From Microlunatus sp. Gsoil 973 (GTDB taxonomy: Bacteria > Actinomycetota > Actinomycetes > Propionibacteriales > Propionibacteriaceae): a stretch of 64,000 bases of DNA. Positions 60,589 through 64,000 of the stretch are shown piece after piece. The stretch is taken from assembly GCF_009707365.1 (NCBI RefSeq), contig NZ_CP046122.1, positions 3,534,001-3,598,000 of the forward strand, written 5' to 3'. Position numbers and translations under genes: made by a program. Each line of letters starts with the position of its first letter. Positions within the stretch are counted from its first letter, which is position 1. Under the pieces are notes generated by a model. It saw only the letters and a program-made list of their open reading frames with translations, searched no databases and had not been told where the DNA came from.

Positions 60589-61833
60589 ATGCAGAACTTC
60601 TCGGGACGGGACACGGACGTGCTGATCAGCGGAGCCGGAATCGCAGGCTCGGCGGCCGCGTACTGGTTGACTCGCGCCGGCCTGTCCGTCACCGTCGTCG
60701 AGCGGCATCCCGAGCCGCGCCGTGGTGGACAGGCCGTCGACCTGCGCGGAGCGGGACGCACGGTCGTCGGCCGGATGGGGCTGCTGGATGCTGCCCGGGA
60801 GATCGCAGTCGATCAGGCCGGATTCCAGCTGATCGGACCGTCGGGCAAGTCGCTCGGCCGGGTCGGGGTTGATGCCTTCGGCGGCGAGGGGATGGTCTCG
60901 GAGATCGAGATCCTCCGCGGCGATCTGGCCGAACTCCTCCACCGGGCGACCTTGCCGGACACCGAATACATCTTCGACGACACGGTCACAGCCGTCAGCC
61001 AGGACGACGACGGGGTGACTGTGTCCTTCGAGAACTCCGGGCCCCGGCGCTGCCGGCTGCTGATCGGCGCCGACGGGTCACATTCGGTGGTCCGCCGACT
61101 GGCCTTTCCCGACGAGCAGGAGGCGGTGCACCCGTTGGGCTGCTACAACGCGTGGTTCACGCTCACCGACAGCGACATCGACACCCAGGGCTGGTTCCAG
61201 ATGTTCAACGCGCCGGGCGGTCTGGTGGCCGGCGTCCGTCCGGGACGGCAACCGGGTGAGATCAAGGCGAGTCTGAGCTTTCGGTCCGATGCGATCAGCT
61301 ATGACCGCAGGGACCAGGCCGCCCAACAGTCACTGCTGGACAAGCGATTCGCCGGCGCCGGCTGGCACGTGCCGCAGATCCTCGACGAGATGCGCCGGGC
61401 CGACGACTTCTTCTTCGACTCGATCGACCAGGTCCGAATGCGCCGTTGGCACCAGGGACGGGTGGCGCTGCTCGGGGATGCCGGCTACTGCCCGACCTCG
61501 CTGACCGGTCTGGGCACCAGCCTCGCGCTGGTCGGCGCGTATGTCCTGGCCGGCGAGTTCTGCCGCACCGATGATCACCGGATCGCCCTGGCCAACTACC
61601 AGACGATCATGCAGCCGTACGTCGACCAGGCGCAGCAGCTGCCGCCCGGCGGGATCTCGGGCTACGCACCGAACACGGCGCTGATGATCCGGCTGCGCTC
61701 GCTTTCGATGACCGCCTCGACCCGCTGGCCGTTGCGGGCGATCTTCGCCGCACAGTTCCACAAGGCCGACGCGATCGACCTGCCGAACTATGAATTCGCC
61801 GAGCTCGCGCGACCGGTCGACCGGAGCCTGTGA
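60589..61833 (+). CDS. FAD-dependent monooxygenase
   Basis: The protein has 414 residues. The FAD motif is ISGAGIAGSAAAYWL (GxGxxG), followed by VVERHPEPR. LIGADGSHSVVRR is the DG motif and GRVALLGDAGYCP the GD motif that binds the ribityl chain. This is the class A aromatic/polyketide hydroxylase fold, which includes Tet(X)-like drug-modifying enzymes. ATG60589 has GGAG six bases upstream. It is directly coupled to an exporter gene (overlap), suggesting modification and export of a drug or natural product. Confidence 0.93.
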   Translation: MQNFSGRDTDVLISGAGIAGSAAAYWLTRAGLSVTVVERHPEPRRGGQAVDLRGAGRTVVGRMGLLDAAREIAVDQAGFQLIGPSGKSLGRVGVDAFGGEGMVSEIEILRGDLAELLHRATLPDTEYIFDDTVTAVSQDDDGVTVSFENSGPRRCRLLIGADGSHSVVRRLAFPDEQEAVHPLGCYNAWFTLTDSDIDTQGWFQMFNAPGGLVAGVRPGRQPGEIKASLSFRSDAISYDRRDQAAQQSLLDKRFAGAGWHVPQILDEMRRADDFFFDSIDQVRMRRWHQGRVALLGDAGYCPTSLTGLGTSLALVGAYVLAGEFCRTDDHRIALANYQTIMQPYVDQAQQLPPGGISGYAPNTALMIRLRSLSMTASTRWPLRAIFAAQFHKADAIDLPNYEFAELARPVDRSL

Positions 61834-62714
61834 TGACCGACTACGCCATCGAGACGGTCGGGTTGACCAAGGCCTACCGGGACAATCTCGTGCTCTCCGG
61901 GCTCGATCTGCGGGTCGGCACCGGTCAGGTGTTCGCCCTGCTCGGCCCCAACGGGGCAGGCAAGACGACCTTGATCAACATCTTGTCGACGTTGCTCCGC
62001 CCGGATGCCGGCACGGCGCGGGTGGCCGGCTACGACGTCGTCACCCAGGCAGCACAGGTCCGGAGCTCGATCAGCCTGACCGGCCAGTACGCCGCCGTCG
62101 ACGAGGTGTTGACCGGTCGGGAGAACCTGATCATGATGTGCCGGCTGACCGGGCTCAACCGCCATCGGGCGCGCCGCCGGGCGAAAGAACTGCTGGACCG
62201 CTTCGACCTCGGCGAAGTGGCCGATCGCCCGGCCGGGCGCTATTCCGGAGGTCTGCGGCGCCGTCTGGATCTGGCGATCGGGCTGATCACGATTCCGCCG
62301 GTGATCTTCCTCGACGAACCGACGACCGGTCTGGACACCCGCAGCCGGCAGGCGCTGTGGGAACTGATCGCCTCGCTTCCGAACGTCGGTGCAACGGTCT
62401 TCCTCACCACCCAGGATCTGGCCGAGGCGGATCATCTCGCCGACCGGATCGTCGTCATCGACAACGGTGCCGTCGTCGCCGAGGGCACTCCCACGCAGCT
62501 CAAGTCACGGGTCGGCACCGACGTCGTCGAACTCCGGGACAAGGACGGCCGGCTGGTCACCGAGATCGGTACCGACGGCACCGCGGCCGGGCTGCGCCGG
62601 GTGTTGGAGTCGCTGCGGCGCGAGCAACGCGACCTTCGGGTCGTCGTTCGCAGCCCAAGCCTCGACGACGTCTTCCTCAGCCTGACCGAGCAGCAGAAGG
62701 AGACAGCAGCATGA
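61833..62714 (+). CDS. ABC transporter ATP-binding protein (DrrA-like)
   Basis: The protein has 293 residues. Walker A is GPNGAGKTT, the signature YSGGLRRRLDLA, Walker B VIFLDEPTTGLD, and Gln replaces the switch His (TTQDLAEADHLADR). The C-terminal extension ends LDDVFLSLTEQ. It is about 40 residues longer than the paralogue at 21650, mainly in the C-terminal domain. The start overlaps the monooxygenase stop (GTGATGA), and the stop overlaps the permease start. Confidence 0.95.
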   Translation: MTDYAIETVGLTKAYRDNLVLSGLDLRVGTGQVFALLGPNGAGKTTLINILSTLLRPDAGTARVAGYDVVTQAAQVRSSISLTGQYAAVDEVLTGRENLIMMCRLTGLNRHRARRRAKELLDRFDLGEVADRPAGRYSGGLRRRLDLAIGLITIPPVIFLDEPTTGLDTRSRQALWELIASLPNVGATVFLTTQDLAEADHLADRIVVIDNGAVVAEGTPTQLKSRVGTDVVELRDKDGRLVTEIGTDGTAAGLRRVLESLRREQRDLRVVVRSPSLDDVFLSLTEQQKETAA

Positions 62715-63514
62715 CCGCGATCATCTTCGGCCGGCCCACCCCGTCGGTCATCAGCTCCGCATCCGGCCCGGCCACGCAGCTGATCTTTATCGGCCGGAGC
62801 CTGCGGCACAGCCTGCGCGATCCCGAGGCGTTGATCATGGCGATCGCCATGCCGGTGATCCTGATGCTGATGTTCACCTACGTCTTCGGCGGTGCGATCC
62901 AGCGCGACGGCAACTACGTCAACTACGTGGTCCCCGGAGTCATCCTGCTGTGTGCCGGGTTCGGCGCGGCCAGCACGTCCACCGCAGTCGCCCGGGACAT
63001 GACCAACGGCGTGATCGACCGGTTCCGCAGCATGCCGGTGCACAGTCCGATGGTGGTCGGCGGGCACGTGGTCGCCAGCCTGGCCAGGAACCTGTTCGCC
63101 ACGGGTATCGTCGTCGGGGTCGGCTGGTTGATCGGCTGGCGCCCGTCGGCGAACCCGCTCGGCTGGCTGGCGACCGCCGCAGTCATCGCCGTCTACATTC
63201 TGGCGATCACCACGTTGTTCGCCGCGCTGGGACTGCTCGCCTCGAGCCCGGAATCGGCCAGCAACTTCGGTTTCGCAATCTTGTTCCTGCCCTATCTGTC
63301 GAGTGCGTTCGTACCGGTCGGCACCATGCCGACCTGGCTGCAGTGGTTCGCCGCGCACCAGCCGGTGACACCGATCATCGAGACCCTGCGGTCGTTGCTG
63401 ATGGGCACGCCGTTGGGTCACAACGGGTGGTACGCCATCGGCTGGTGCCTGCTGATCCTGGTCGGCAGCGCCGTGTGGTCGGCTTGGCTCTTCTCCAGGC
63501 GCCGCGCCCGCTGA
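62711..63514 (+). CDS. ABC-2 type exporter permease (DrrB-like)
   Basis: The protein has 267 residues and six membrane helices. The core matches the paralogue at 20901: MPVILMLMFTYVFGGAI, YVNYVVPGVIL, RFRSMPVHSPMVVGGH and PYLSSAFVPVGTMP. It exports a substrate with the coupled ATPase. It is the last gene of the monooxygenase/exporter unit, which is under the divergent TetR. Confidence 0.94.
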   Translation: MTAIIFGRPTPSVISSASGPATQLIFIGRSLRHSLRDPEALIMAIAMPVILMLMFTYVFGGAIQRDGNYVNYVVPGVILLCAGFGAASTSTAVARDMTNGVIDRFRSMPVHSPMVVGGHVVASLARNLFATGIVVGVGWLIGWRPSANPLGWLATAAVIAVYILAITTLFAALGLLASSPESASNFGFAILFLPYLSSAFVPVGTMPTWLQWFAAHQPVTPIIETLRSLLMGTPLGHNGWYAIGWCLLILVGSAVWSAWLFSRRRAR

Positions 63515-63657
63515 CCTTCGGGCACGTGACCGTGGGCCGGCAAATGGGCTTGAGGCTAGAGCTTCCGGTTTACGGGATGAGGTGACACCGCTCCGGTGAG
63601 GGCGGGGTCACGGGTGGGAACCTTTGGTTGCTTCCTGTGACCGAAGGAGACCATCCC

Positions 63658-64000
63658 GTGACCCCTGATTCCATCATCCATGATCGTCGTGCTGCTCTGA
63701 TTGCCCATGCGGCCAAGGTCGGTGTCACCGAGGCCTGCCGCACGTTCGGTGTGTCTCGACAGTCCTACTACCGATGGGTCCGCCGCGCCCAGCAGTACGG
63801 GTCGGCATCGTTGATGCCGAAGAGCCGCCGGCCACCGGTGATGCCGAACGCGATGAGCCCGGAGGAAGTGTCGAAGATCCTGGCGATCGCGGTCTGCCAG
63901 CCGACCCTGGGTGCCCGCCAGCTGCTGCGTCACCTGGCCCGGATCGGAGTGCGTCGATCGGCGTCCGGAGTTCAAAAGATCCTCCGCAACCACCACCTCG
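63658..64000 (+). CDS. Transposase with N-terminal HTH (IS481-like), truncated by window edge
   Basis: GTG63658 follows AAGGAGA. The frame is open to the edge and reads VTPDSIIHDRRAALIAHAAK, then VTEACRTFGVSRQSYYRW (HTH), then LGARQLLRHLARIGVRRSAS. This matches the N-terminal HTH part of IS481/IS3-type integrase-fold transposases; the DDE domain would lie beyond 64000. The left end of the element should lie in 63515-63657, where the short repeat GTCACGG...CTGTGAC (63607-63640) is visible, but I cannot fix the terminus. Confidence 0.8.
   Translation, partial: MTPDSIIHDRRAALIAHAAKVGVTEACRTFGVSRQSYYRWVRRAQQYGSASLMPKSRRPPVMPNAMSPEEVSKILAIAVCQPTLGARQLLRHLARIGVRRSASGVQKILRNHHL

Noticed and set aside
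63556-63996. Minus-strand frame of 146 codons at the right edge
   Set aside because: It is the shadow of the plus-strand transposase start, which has a clear HTH and ribosome site.

Overview
This window is high-GC DNA from an actinobacterium. The Gly-rich actinobacterial SSB, the NgcEFG amino-sugar importer, EfeUOB with an actinobacterial EfeU, a mycothiol-type DinB protein and a DUF3618 envelope operon all point that way. A Microlunatus-like member of the Propionibacteriaceae would fit, but that is an inference I cannot test here. No rRNA or tRNA gene and no CRISPR array was seen.

Layout. 1-6.9 kb: a sugar ABC importer (left-truncated permease, second permease, frameshifted binding protein), an SDR, two Gfo/Idh/MocA dehydrogenases on the opposite strand, and a glucosamine-6-phosphate deaminase. 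7-11.8 kb: a two-component system, a membrane protein, and a three-gene envelope/stress operon. 12.2-17.3 kb: an accessory-looking stretch with a MazG-like enzyme, a toxin-antitoxin pair, a lipoprotein plus secreted protein pair, and an HExxH zincin beside a small possible partner. 17.5-20.8 kb: ngcEFG. 20.9-26.1 kb: DrrAB-like exporter with PadR and DUF1048, then a VOC protein and a methyltransferase divergent from a TetR. 26.2-30.8 kb: GltS-like FMN protein, azoreductase/MarR, and the rpsF-ssb-rpsR-rplI operon. 30.9-31.8 kb: a non-coding block with two unrelated tandem-repeat families. 31.8-40.5 kb: housekeeping genes and efeUOB behind a good iron box. 40.5-47 kb: permease/MocR, serine hydrolase, LysR/EamA, globin. 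47.2-50.6 kb: SDR, acyltransferase and an alkylglycerone-phosphate-synthase-like flavoprotein, a possible ether-lipid set. 50.6-57 kb: LacI-controlled sugar importer with ThuA and Gfo/Idh genes. 57-63.5 kb: two TetR-controlled units, the second a flavin monooxygenase plus DrrAB-like exporter. 63.66 kb to the edge: the 5' part of a transposase.

How the parts fit. Three sugar importers lack an ATPase gene, so a shared MsiK-type ATPase elsewhere is likely. Oxidoreductases next to them suggest that unusual or oxidised sugars are processed after import. Many divergent gene pairs have visible palindromes between them.

Caveat. Five genes (binding protein 1825-3280, Gfo/Idh 4162-5006, AGPS-like 48881-50604, LacI 50627-51647, TetR 57039-57691) each carry one single-base frameshift, while both halves remain fully conserved. 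Scattered indel errors in the assembly explain this at least as well as gene decay.
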